In this document: in pieces, positions 23,990 to 31,098 of the stretch | Position numbering within the stretch: position 1 is the first letter of the stretch | How the letters are laid out: every line of letters begins with the position of its first letter | Assembly (NCBI GenBank): GCA_002471845.1 | Contig: DKQT01000039.1 | Location: 1 to 34,478 of the forward strand | From: Fidelibacterota bacterium UBA7301 | GTDB lineage: Bacteria; Fidelibacterota; Marinisomatia; Marinisomatales; TCS55 | Length of the DNA stretch: 34,478 bases | Reading direction: 5' to 3' | Program-made: the position numbers and the translations under genes | The notes under the pieces: generated by a model | Seen by the model: the letters and a program-made list of their open reading frames with translations, nothing else | Database searches by the model: none | Told to the model about the DNA's origin: nothing

Positions 23990-25146
23990 TAAAGACCTTT
24001 GACTGTCTTAATAATGTTTTTTGAAATAATCAGGCGCTGGATCTCACTGGTGCCTTCGCCGATCTCCAGGATTTTTGCATCCCGAAAATACCGCTCTACA
24101 TCATATTCCTTTACGTAACCGTAACCGCCAAGAATTTGGATTGCCTCGGTGGTTGTTTTCATGGCCATTTCACTGGCAAACAATTTAGCCATGGCGGCTT
24201 CTTTAATGATATTTTTTCCCTGGTCTTTCATCCATGCTGCATGGAATGTAAGCAGTTTTGCTGCTTCAATTTCGGTGGCCATATCAGCTAGTTTATTTCC
24301 CACCGCCTGGAATTCATGAATCTCCATACCAAATGCTTTTCTTTCGGTAGCATATTTTAATGCCCGTTCGTAGGCACCCAAAGCTGTTCCAACAGAAAGA
24401 GCCGCCACGGATATCCTGCCCCCCGTCAGTGTTTCCAGGAACGTTTTAAATCCTTTTCCCGGTGTTCCCAGCATATTTTCAGCGGGGATAACCATATCTT
24501 CAAAGAAAATCTGCCGTGTATCGCTGGCGCGCCACCCCATTTTCTTTTCTTTTGGACCTAATTTTAATCCCCGTGTATTAGTGGGAACAATAAAAGCGCC
24601 GATGCCCAGATCTTCCCCGTCATCAATAATGCGGGATGTTAAATTCAGAATTCCCGCTTCCCCCGCATTGGTAATAAAAATCTTCCCTCCATTGACTACG
24701 TATTCATTGCCCTTTTTTACTGCCCTGGTTTTGGTGGCACCGGCATCACTCCCTGCTTCCGGTTCTGTAAGGCCAAACGCGCCGATCATTTCACCTGATG
24801 CCAGTGGGGGAACAAATTTTTTCTTTTGTTTATCGGTTCCGGCAATGACGATGGGTGAAGTTCCCAAAGATGTATGGGCAGCCATAGTGATGGCTACGGA
24901 GGCATCAGCGCAACCTAATTCCATCACTGCTGCTGCGTAAGCTACCGTATCCATACCGGCGCCGCCTAATTCTTCGGGGATGGGAATACCCATGAGACCC
25001 AGCTCCGCCATTTGATTGACTAAAGCCCGAGGAAAGGATTCCACTTCATCCAATTCAGCGGCAATAGGGGTGATCTCATTATCGGCAAAGTCACGAACCA
25101 TATTCACGAGCATGGTATGTTCATCGGTAAAAAATAAGGCGTCCAT
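23989..25146 (-). CDS. acyl-CoA dehydrogenase (short/branched-chain type)
   Basis: FAD enzyme that introduces the alpha-beta double bond in acyl-CoA and passes electrons to ETF. The product is 385 residues, normal length. Seen: the N-terminal helical domain; FGLTEPEAGSDAGATKT (FAD/substrate loop); GGKIFITNAG; MGWRASDTRQIFFEDMVIP; RISVAALSVGTALGAYERAL; and the C-terminal ILGGYGYVKEYDVERYFRDAKILEIGEGTSEIQR, whose GEGTSEIQ carries the catalytic-type Glu. The substrate chain cannot be read from sequence; butyryl- or isovaleryl-type is typical. ATG 25146 has a weak AAAAGAAA upstream. It lies between fabH and the HD phosphodiesterase in one strand run, and overlaps the latter by one base. Confidence 0.93.
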   Translation of the reverse strand: MDALFFTDEHTMLVNMVRDFADNEITPIAAELDEVESFPRALVNQMAELGLMGIPIPEELGGAGMDTVAYAAAVMELGCADASVAITMAAHTSLGTSPIVIAGTDKQKKKFVPPLASGEMIGAFGLTEPEAGSDAGATKTRAVKKGNEYVVNGGKIFITNAGEAGILNLTSRIIDDGEDLGIGAFIVPTNTRGLKLGPKEKKMGWRASDTRQIFFEDMVIPAENMLGTPGKGFKTFLETLTGGRISVAALSVGTALGAYERALKYATERKAFGMEIHEFQAVGNKLADMATEIEAAKLLTFHAAWMKDQGKNIIKEAAMAKLFASEMAMKTTTEAIQILGGYGYVKEYDVERYFRDAKILEIGEGTSEIQRLIISKNIIKTVKGL

Positions 25147-25205
25147 TTTTCTTTTATTTATATGGTGAAATTTAATTCCTGAAAGGTTGGATATTAATCA
25201 GGATT

Positions 25206-26198
25206 TTACCACCGGATGGCGGCCGAAGCCCAGGTATATCCAGCGCCGAAGGCAGCTAAAATTATGTGGTCTCCCCTTTCTATCCGCCCTTCATCCAAGG
25301 CCTCGGACAGGGCAATGGGGATGGAAGCAGCGGTGGTATTGCCGTATTTATGGATGTTGCTGTAAACCACGTCCATGCCGACTCCCAATCTCTTGGCCAC
25401 GGCCTGGCTGATTCGATAGTTCGCCTGATGGGGAATCACCAGTTTGATATCTCCTATGGATAGGTTATTCGCTTCCAATGCTTCGTTGATCACTTCTGGA
25501 AAACGACGTACGGCATTTTTAAATACTTCACGGCCATTCATAAAGGGGTGGTGAACACCATTATCGATTGTTTTCTGGTTCATCCAATTTTTTCCGGATG
25601 TGCCGGGTGCTTCCATCCACAGGTTTTTCATATCGGCACCTTCACTATGAATATGGGTAGATAGAACACCACTTTCGTCATCACTTCTCCGGAGGATAGC
25701 AGCTCCACTGCCGTCACCGAATAGAACACCCATATCTCTGCCACGGGTGGAAAGGTCTATGAATTTTGACTGGGCCTCAGTGCCTACAACCATAACTGTT
25801 TTATGCTGACCGGTTCTAATAAATTGATCGGCTATAGAAAGGCCATATATAAAACCAGAACAGGCTGCTTTAATATCAAAAGTACCCACTGTTCTTAATC
25901 CCAGTATAGACTGAAGCTGGTTGGCGACGCCGGGGAAAAAATAATCGGGTGAAATAGTGGCCACAACGATAAGATCGATTTCACTTGCTTCTATACCGGC
26001 CATGGCCATGGCTTTTTTCGACGCAACCAAGGCTAAATCTGAGGCAGCTTCTTTTTCGCTGACCCAATGTCGTTCTTTGATCCCTGAGCGCTCCTGAATC
26101 CACTTATCAGAAGTATCCATCCACTGTTTCAGATCGTTATTTTGAAGAACGATATCGGGAACATGAAATCCCATACCTGTAATTTTACTTCGGTACAT
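25206..26198 (-). CDS. fabH: beta-ketoacyl-ACP synthase III (FabH)
   Basis: FabH starts fatty-acid synthesis by condensing an acyl-CoA with malonyl-ACP. The 330-residue product has the full thiolase-fold triad: Cys113 in KAACSGFIYGL, His257 in VIPHQAN and Asn287 in KYGNTTAAS; also RSGIKERHW near the N-terminus and GDGSGAAIL. The start is ATG 26198, six bases after the recJ stop, so recJ-fabH are likely co-transcribed. The acyl-CoA dehydrogenase follows after 59 bases. Nothing is missing. No other fatty-acid synthesis gene is adjacent. Confidence 0.95.
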   Translation of the reverse strand: MYRSKITGMGFHVPDIVLQNNDLKQWMDTSDKWIQERSGIKERHWVSEKEAASDLALVASKKAMAMAGIEASEIDLIVVATISPDYFFPGVANQLQSILGLRTVGTFDIKAACSGFIYGLSIADQFIRTGQHKTVMVVGTEAQSKFIDLSTRGRDMGVLFGDGSGAAILRRSDDESGVLSTHIHSEGADMKNLWMEAPGTSGKNWMNQKTIDNGVHHPFMNGREVFKNAVRRFPEVINEALEANNLSIGDIKLVIPHQANYRISQAVAKRLGVGMDVVYSNIHKYGNTTAASIPIALSEALDEGRIERGDHIILAAFGAGYTWASAAIRW

Positions 26199-26204
26199 TA
26201 AGGT

Positions 26205-27914
26205 TTAACCGGATTGATCTGGAATTTGTATATCGCGGACATTGAGCTGTATTGTGGATGATCCCTGCCATTCATTTACCTCAACCACGTAGGCGAGATC
26301 GACAGGGATGCCTCGAATCAAATCTTCATAATGGGAAGATAATTTGAACCCAACGGCAGGATATTTCCTACCATTTTGACTGACAGTGAAACGAATATGC
26401 TCCCCATGCCCGATCAATCGGGGCTGGCCGGAAATTGATAAATTTCTGCTGGCAAATTTGGGGCGCATATTCCCGGGGCCGAAGGGACCTAATTTTTCTA
26501 GGAACCGCATGAACCGTGGATTGATATCCGTGAGGGCCATTTCACTGTCAATGCTGATGCGGGGAATCAAGTCATCCTCGTTTAGGATTTTATTCACATG
26601 CATCAGGAAAACAGACTTGAAACTTTCAAATTGATCTTCCCTAACAGTCATCCCTGCCGCCATGGGATGCCCGCCAAAACCATCTAAAAATTGACTGGCA
26701 TGGGATAGAGCATCGTAAAGATCAAGTTTGGGAATACTTCGAGCCGACCCTTTTCCAACCCCATCTTCATTAAAGGAAATGATAATGGCGGGCCGTGAAA
26801 ATTCATCCTTGATCCTGGAAGCCACAATGCCAATCACGCCGGGGTGCCATCCCCTAGAGCCTAGAATAACCACTTTATCCAGTTCGAGATCAACCTGGGA
26901 ATGGACAAGAAGAATGGCATCATTGACCACATCTTCCTGGATCAACTGCCGGCGTTTGTTTTCCCGCACTAAAATAGATGCCAATTCTTCCGCACGACCT
27001 TTATCGGCGGTTGTAAATAATTCTACGGTGCGGTTGGCGTCACCCATACGACCTGCCGCGTTGATCTTGGGAGCCAGACCGAATACCAATTTCCCTACAT
27101 TCAGAGATTCACCGGCTAATCCAGTTTGTACCAACAATTGGTGAAGGCCCGGTTTATGTGTATTTTCCAAGGCCTCAAGGCCGTTGTGGACCAACACCCT
27201 ATTTTCATCCAAAATCGGAACCATATCAGCAGAGGTGGCCAAGGCGACCAGATCGAGGTATTTCAACCCTACATTGGATTGGGCGCCACTCTTTTCAGAC
27301 AGGGCAGAAAGAAGCTTAAAGGCCACACCACAGCCACAGAGCCCCTTAAAAGGGTATTCACAGCCTTTTTGTTTGGGATTAAGGACTGCGTATGCCACGG
27401 GGAGTTTTTTATCAGGAATATGGTGATCTGTTATAATTACATCGATTTTCTTTTGATTGGCATAATCCACGGGATCGAAGGCATTGATGCCGCAGTCGCA
27501 AGTAATAAGTAAATCAGCACCAATTGATTTGGCATAGTCAATACCACCTGCAGACAATCCGTAGCCTTCTTTTTCTCTATCGGGAATATAGGATTCAACT
27601 TTCGTATGAAGATCTTTTAAACCAAGGTGCAGTAGTGAGGCGCCGGTTGTGCCATCTACATCATAATCCCCAAAAACCAAAATGGGTATTTCATCCTGAA
27701 TATTGCGGATGATACGATCTACAGCAATATCCATATTTTTCATCATAAATGGATCGTGGAGCTGTTCGAAAGAAGGATTAAAAAAATCTCTGGATTTTTC
27801 GAGGGATTCAATCCCCCTGTTGGCCATCACTTTGGCGATGATGTCCGAAGTGTTGAATTCCTGCTTGAGGGAAGAGACAAGTTCGGGATCCGGCGCTTTA
27901 ATCATCCATTTCAT
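26205..27914 (-). CDS. recJ: single-stranded-DNA exonuclease RecJ
   Basis: RecJ is a 5'-3' ssDNA exonuclease used in recombination and mismatch/base-excision repair. From ATG 27914 it is 569 residues; MKW at the start fits the family, whereas the longer TTG at 27920 adds only two residues. DHH-domain motifs are LVFGDYDVDGTTGA, LLITCDCGIN and VIITDHHIPD. The DHHA1 part follows with GSRGWHPGVIGIVASRI and GFGGHPMAAGMTV, then a C-terminal OB-like domain (LGPFGPGNMRP onward). No Shine-Dalgarno is clear. It lies 40 bases after the yoeB stop and leads the recJ-fabH run. Confidence 0.95.
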   Translation of the reverse strand: MKWMIKAPDPELVSSLKQEFNTSDIIAKVMANRGIESLEKSRDFFNPSFEQLHDPFMMKNMDIAVDRIIRNIQDEIPILVFGDYDVDGTTGASLLHLGLKDLHTKVESYIPDREKEGYGLSAGGIDYAKSIGADLLITCDCGINAFDPVDYANQKKIDVIITDHHIPDKKLPVAYAVLNPKQKGCEYPFKGLCGCGVAFKLLSALSEKSGAQSNVGLKYLDLVALATSADMVPILDENRVLVHNGLEALENTHKPGLHQLLVQTGLAGESLNVGKLVFGLAPKINAAGRMGDANRTVELFTTADKGRAEELASILVRENKRRQLIQEDVVNDAILLVHSQVDLELDKVVILGSRGWHPGVIGIVASRIKDEFSRPAIIISFNEDGVGKGSARSIPKLDLYDALSHASQFLDGFGGHPMAAGMTVREDQFESFKSVFLMHVNKILNEDDLIPRISIDSEMALTDINPRFMRFLEKLGPFGPGNMRPKFASRNLSISGQPRLIGHGEHIRFTVSQNGRKYPAVGFKLSSHYEDLIRGIPVDLAYVVEVNEWQGSSTIQLNVRDIQIPDQSG

Positions 27915-27954
27915 GATCAATATTCAATGTAAAATTGATAAATAAATAGGGAAA

Positions 27955-28212
27955 TCAGTAATGGTATTGACAGGCTAAAATTCTGATAATATTTTTTTGG
28001 ACTTCATACACTAAGCGGTGTTCCTGATCTATACGGCGGGAACAACATCCTTTTAATTCATATTTTAGTGGTTCTGGCTTTCCTGTGCCGTGGAATGGAT
28101 CCTTTCCTGACTCTTGAATCAACTTTAGTATTTTCAGCGCTTTTTTCCGATTTTCTTTAATCCAATACTCTAAATCTTCAATGGCATTTGGATCAAAAAG
28201 AATTTGCCTCAA
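27955..28212 (-). CDS. yoeB: YoeB-type mRNA-interferase toxin
   Basis: YoeB/Txe toxins bind the ribosome and cut mRNA at the A site. The 85-residue product is full length and aligns by eye with E. coli YoeB along its whole length: LFDPNAIEDLEYW, PFHGTGKPEPLK, SRRIDQEHRLVYEV and the terminal CQYHY. Residues equivalent to the catalytic Glu46, Arg65, His83 and Tyr84 are present (Glu47, Arg66, His84, Tyr85), so it should be active. The start is TTG 28212; its TTGA overlaps the antitoxin TGA, coupling toxin synthesis to the antitoxin. Confidence 0.95.
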   Translation of the reverse strand: MRQILFDPNAIEDLEYWIKENRKKALKILKLIQESGKDPFHGTGKPEPLKYELKGCCSRRIDQEHRLVYEVQKNIIRILACQYHY

Positions 28213-28472
28213 GGATCGAGGCTTTCAATTAATTCACTATATTCAATAGCATCAATTTCTGAGCGATTCCGGGCTTCAATTAATCTTTTGGCATTTTTTG
28301 GACTTCTAAGCAAATAGGCTGTCTCAACCAAGGAATTATAGTCCTGTTCATCAATCATAATAACTGATTGTCCATTTCGATTTTTGATACGAACGACTTC
28401 ATGGTCAATGGCAGCGTCTGATATAACGGACTTTAAATTTTGCCTTGATTCGGTATATGAGTATTCTTTCAT
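28209..28472 (-). CDS. yefM: YefM-type antitoxin (Phd/YefM family)
   Basis: The 87-residue antitoxin has the Phd/YefM N-terminal DNA-binding domain (YTESRQNLKSVISDAAIDHEVVRIKNRNG and SVIMIDEQDYNSLVETAYLL) and a charged, flexible C-terminus (RNRSEIDAIEYSELIESL) that in known complexes wraps and blocks YoeB. The start is ATG 28472 behind AGGAG (28480-28484) with 8-base spacing. Upstream lie two TGTACA operators. In known systems YefM and YefM-YoeB repress their own promoter through such sites. Both genes look intact. Confidence 0.95.
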   Translation of the reverse strand: MKEYSYTESRQNLKSVISDAAIDHEVVRIKNRNGQSVIMIDEQDYNSLVETAYLLRSPKNAKRLIEARNRSEIDAIEYSELIESLDP

Positions 28473-28491
28473 GGGAATTTCTCCTAATATA

Positions 28492-28510
28492 TGTACATAT
28501 TTCCTGTACA
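28492..28510 (-). promoter_or_regulatory. paired TGTACA operators of yefM-yoeB
   Basis: TGTACA occurs at 28492-28497 and 28505-28510, 13 bases centre to centre, 20-38 bases upstream of the yefM ATG. The first sits in a longer palindrome (ATATGTACATAT). E. coli yefM-yoeB is controlled by two palindromes with the same TGTACA core at nearly the same spacing, so this is probably the autoregulatory operator. A -10/-35 pair could not be set with confidence. Confidence 0.75.
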
Positions 28511-28628
28511 GTTTACGGAAATATAATAATACTAATCAAGTGCGGATTCGAGCATATCACTATATTGCAATCTCACGAAGTTATGAGATTTTACTCAATC
28601 ATTTTTTTAATTAAGGGGATTTTTGAAA

Positions 28629-29015
28629 ATAGAGCCAATCTGTAAGCCGAGTTCTGTAATTGATAGCCATTCATCTGGTCCCTTCATTTCTGAAAGGATC
28701 ACGCGATCAACCCTCCCCTTTAGCGATACGAACTATATCTCGGGGTATACTTGATCTTGCACCGGATGGGGTTTACAAGCATCCAGCTTTGCAGCGGGAA
28801 CTGGTGGTCTCTTACACCACCTTTTCACCCTTACCCTTCGACAAGCTCAGGGCAAGCCCTTAAGCTTATCAAATGGCGGTTTATTTTCTGCTGCACTTTC
28901 CGTCGCCTAAAAACGACGCCCTCCCGTTAGGAGGCATCCTGTCCTGCGGTGCTCGGACTTTCCTCCCCCAATTACGCTTACTGCGGATTGGGAGCAACTA
29001 TCCGATCGGCTCTAT
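28629..29015 (-). ncRNA. rnpB: RNase P RNA, bacterial class A
   Basis: RNA subunit of RNase P, which removes tRNA 5' leaders. On the minus strand the 5' arm AGAGCCGATC (29013-29004) pairs with GATTGGCTCT (28640-28631) as P1, giving about 383 nt, the normal class A size. Conserved regions seen are GAGGAAAGTCCGAGC (28965-28951), GGAAAGTGCAGCAGAAAATAAACCGCC, AAGGGTGAAAAGGTGG..GTAAGAG, and the 3' ACAGAACTCGGCTTACAG (28657-28640). The P1 pairing continues through AAAAT/ATTTT to 28625 and 29019. A palindromic element lies in the P12 position. The short reading frames here (for example 28660-28863) are not genes. Confidence 0.95.
28834..28852 (-). repeat. CCCTTCGACAAGCTCAGGG element inside RNase P RNA P12
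   Basis: This 19-base imperfect palindrome matches, from memory, a short repeat scattered in many bacterial genomes. On the RNA strand its CCCTGAGCTTGTC half pairs with GATAAGCTTAAGGG just 5', with one bulged A and some G-U pairs, closing a long P12 hairpin with a CUUG loop. It is not seen elsewhere in the window. Confidence 0.55.
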
Positions 29016-29056
29016 TTTCAATAATCGCTGAAAATTACAAATAATTTTAGAAAAGG

Positions 29057-29761
29057 CTATGCAGATTCCCAGTAGAGGAACCGGCTGCAGCTGTCACAGG
29101 TATGGGGCCCTCTTCCTGCCCGTACCTCGGAAATAATCTGGGGTGGTATAAATGCGCCGCACCCGCCGCAGGCTGATCTCTGAACGGTTACAACGGATAA
29201 TCCTCTCCGCGCATTATGGATTCGGTCATAACGGGATAGAGTTGCCCCGTCGATACCACCGCGCTGTTCATTTCTTTCAGATTCCAATTTTGCTTTCTCT
29301 TCAGAAGAATTATTCATCAGCACTTCAAGCTTTTTTCGGCGGCCTACAAGATCCCTGCTTAAGGATTCCAAGTTTTCTTCTTCAGATTTAATACGCTCTT
29401 CCAGAGATTCTTTTTCTTCAGTGAATTCCAAAGATTGGATTTCAATTTTGTCCAACTCACTTTTGAGATGATCAATCTCATGCTGCAGGGCATCATATTG
29501 TTTGTTGGTTGTCACCAAAAAAAGCTGATCTTTGTGCTTATCAATCTTACCCTTGATATCTACCATTTGACCTTCAAACTTATTTAATTCAAGGTTCAAT
29601 TCCTTAATTCGGGCTTTTCCGCTCTCTACAGATAGTATAAGGGATGACTCTTCGTCTTTTAATGCATTCACCTTTCCGGGGAGATCCCCGAGGAGTTCAG
29701 CAATATCCTGAAGTTGTGAGTCAAGGTGCTGAAGTGCTACGATTTTCTGAATTACACTCAT
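29057..29761 (-). CDS. coiled-coil C4-type zinc-ribbon protein
   Basis: The 234-residue protein has a long N-terminal antiparallel coiled coil (about 1-175, rich in Glu/Lys/Leu) and a C-terminal four-Cys zinc ribbon: SACGGCGAF ... HTCDSCSRFLYWE. This is the family represented by Chlamydia CT398/CdsZ and Helicobacter HP0958. Reported members bind sigma-54, flagellar or type III secretion partners, or flagellin mRNA, but most are uncharacterised. No flagellar or secretion gene is nearby. ATG 29761 has a strong AAAGGAG ten bases upstream. It is the gene just upstream of rnpB on the same strand, a neighbourhood I recall from other genomes. Confidence 0.88.
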   Translation of the reverse strand: MSVIQKIVALQHLDSQLQDIAELLGDLPGKVNALKDEESSLILSVESGKARIKELNLELNKFEGQMVDIKGKIDKHKDQLFLVTTNKQYDALQHEIDHLKSELDKIEIQSLEFTEEKESLEERIKSEEENLESLSRDLVGRRKKLEVLMNNSSEEKAKLESERNEQRGGIDGATLSRYDRIHNARRGLSVVTVQRSACGGCGAFIPPQIISEVRAGRGPHTCDSCSRFLYWESA

Positions 29762-29780
29762 TCAGATCCGGCTCCTTTCA

Positions 29781-29810
29781 GAAACAAAAAATGCACCGCA
29801 TAGGGTGCAT
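29781..29810 (-). terminator. intrinsic terminator after the GT4 gene
   Basis: On the minus strand ATGCACC (29810-29804) pairs with GGTGCAT (29797-29791) around a six-base loop and runs into TTTTTGTTTC. It lies 116 bases past the glycosyltransferase stop and ahead of the zinc-ribbon gene, so it separates the polysaccharide genes from that gene. Confidence 0.7.
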
Positions 29811-29840
29811 TCGTAATTAAGTTTTTAGGAAAAATATTGG

Positions 29841-29886
29841 ATCCCCGGGGTTCGGAAATTCACGGGTTTGCCTTGCGGGGATTTTT
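29841..29886. repeat. GC-rich inverted repeat between GT4 gene and terminator
   Basis: ATCCCCG (29841-29847) pairs with CGGGGAT (29876-29882) and five T follow on the plus strand. The interior is also GC-rich (CCCGGGG, CACGGG). On the minus strand an AT-rich TATTTTT lies a few bases past the stem, so it could act in either direction. It may be a degenerate dispersed element or a second terminator for the GT4 gene. Confidence 0.4.
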
Positions 29887-29925
29887 GTTCACCATAATGG
29901 CGGGGAATTTAAGGTAATTATATTA

Positions 29926-31098
29926 TCAATGCGAAGGAGAAAGGCTAGAAATTATCTTCTCATATTCTGCTCCTATCTTTAAAAGATCGAATTTCTGTTT
30001 AGTCCGAAAAATTGCGTTCTGGGACATCCTCCGGTATAATTCTTTGTTAGAAAATAAAGTTAAGATCGCCGTTGCTGTATCCCCGGGATTGTCAGGTTCA
30101 ACCAATAATCCATTCACATTTTGTTCAACGGCGTCAGGAATGCCACCTGATTTTGAACCGATTACCGGTTTACCGCAGGCATTGGCTTCCAAAAATGTGA
30201 TCCCAAATCCCTCTGAATCACCTTTTTCATCTGTCGCTGTACTGTTCATGATATAGACATCACTAGCATTGTACAGGGTATTTTTAGAGCTTTCTTCAAC
30301 ATATCCCAAAAAAACAACATTTTGTTTAAGGTGCAGTTCACTAATTAATCGGTTGAGCTTATTTTCATATGATTTATCTCCCGTCCCGGCGATCACGAAT
30401 TTTATATCAGGAATTTCTTCTTTAACAGTTTGCAGGGCTTTTATAACTGTTTCATGCCCCTTCCTCCTGACAAGGCGAGATAGGGTTAACAAGATCTTAT
30501 CTGATTCTTGAAATTGAAATAGGCTCCGGCATTCGTTCTTTTCTTTCGGATAAAAGTTTCTTGTATCTACAAAATTGGGGATTGTTACTATCTCTTCATA
30601 GCTACTGATTCCAATCGCTTCAGTTTTTGTAAAATCACTTACAGCAACAACCGCATCGGAGTTAAAAAGGGTTTTTTTAAAATTTCCTGATCTCTGTTGA
30701 TATTTCCGGGAGTGTAGTCTCGTCACTTCCAACCCATGTAAAACAGTAATCAGAGAAAAATCATTTTTTTTTCTATACTTGATCAATCCTGCGGATAATT
30801 CCCAATTGGCTGATATAATGACCGGATTATCGGTACCCTTAATAAAGGGGCTCAAGTAAAATTGGATATACCATTTTTTATACGAGGGCCAATCCCTTCC
30901 GCCCATCAATTTGATATTATAGGGTATTCCCTCCTCAATTTCGGAAGGAATGATACCACCGCGTTTTTTAACAAACACGGTTATGTTATATTGGGCTTGT
31001 TCTCCCAAATAATCCGCCAGACCCTGTGCCCAGGAGGCAATCCCTCCTTTTTGAGACGGGCGGAATTCCTCGGTGATTATGGCAAGATCAGTTTTCAG
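29926..31098 (-). CDS. GT4-family glycosyltransferase, apparent CTG start
   Basis: Retaining GT-B glycosyltransferase that moves a sugar from a nucleotide-sugar, probably in surface-polysaccharide synthesis. C-terminal GT4 motifs are clear: ILLTLSRLVRRKGHETVIKAL, VIAGTGDKSYENKL, VVFLGYVEESS and EKGDSEGFGITFLEANACGKPVI with the ExxxxxxxE pair. The first standard start is TTG 31008, but the frame stays open upstream to TAA at 31110-31112 and encodes LAIITEEFRPSQKGGIASW, the acceptor-side Gly-Gly N-terminus every GT4 enzyme needs. The only plausible initiator there is CTG 31098 (390 residues), overlapping the Wzi-like gene by 11 bases. No Shine-Dalgarno is seen. Enzyme class is firm; the start is inferred. 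Confidence 0.85.
   Translation of the reverse strand: MKTDLAIITEEFRPSQKGGIASWAQGLADYLGEQAQYNITVFVKKRGGIIPSEIEEGIPYNIKLMGGRDWPSYKKWYIQFYLSPFIKGTDNPVIISANWELSAGLIKYRKKNDFSLITVLHGLEVTRLHSRKYQQRSGNFKKTLFNSDAVVAVSDFTKTEAIGISSYEEIVTIPNFVDTRNFYPKEKNECRSLFQFQESDKILLTLSRLVRRKGHETVIKALQTVKEEIPDIKFVIAGTGDKSYENKLNRLISELHLKQNVVFLGYVEESSKNTLYNASDVYIMNSTATDEKGDSEGFGITFLEANACGKPVIGSKSGGIPDAVEQNVNGLLVEPDNPGDTATAILTLFSNKELYRRMSQNAIFRTKQKFDLLKIGAEYEKIISSLSPSH

Noticed and set aside
28473..28628. Possible extra gene upstream of yefM
   Set aside because: Small open frames have no RBS or motifs; the stretch holds the operators, the antitoxin leader and AT-rich spacer.
28660..28863. 67-codon plus-strand open frame
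   Set aside because: Lies inside the RNase P RNA on the opposite strand and has no RBS.
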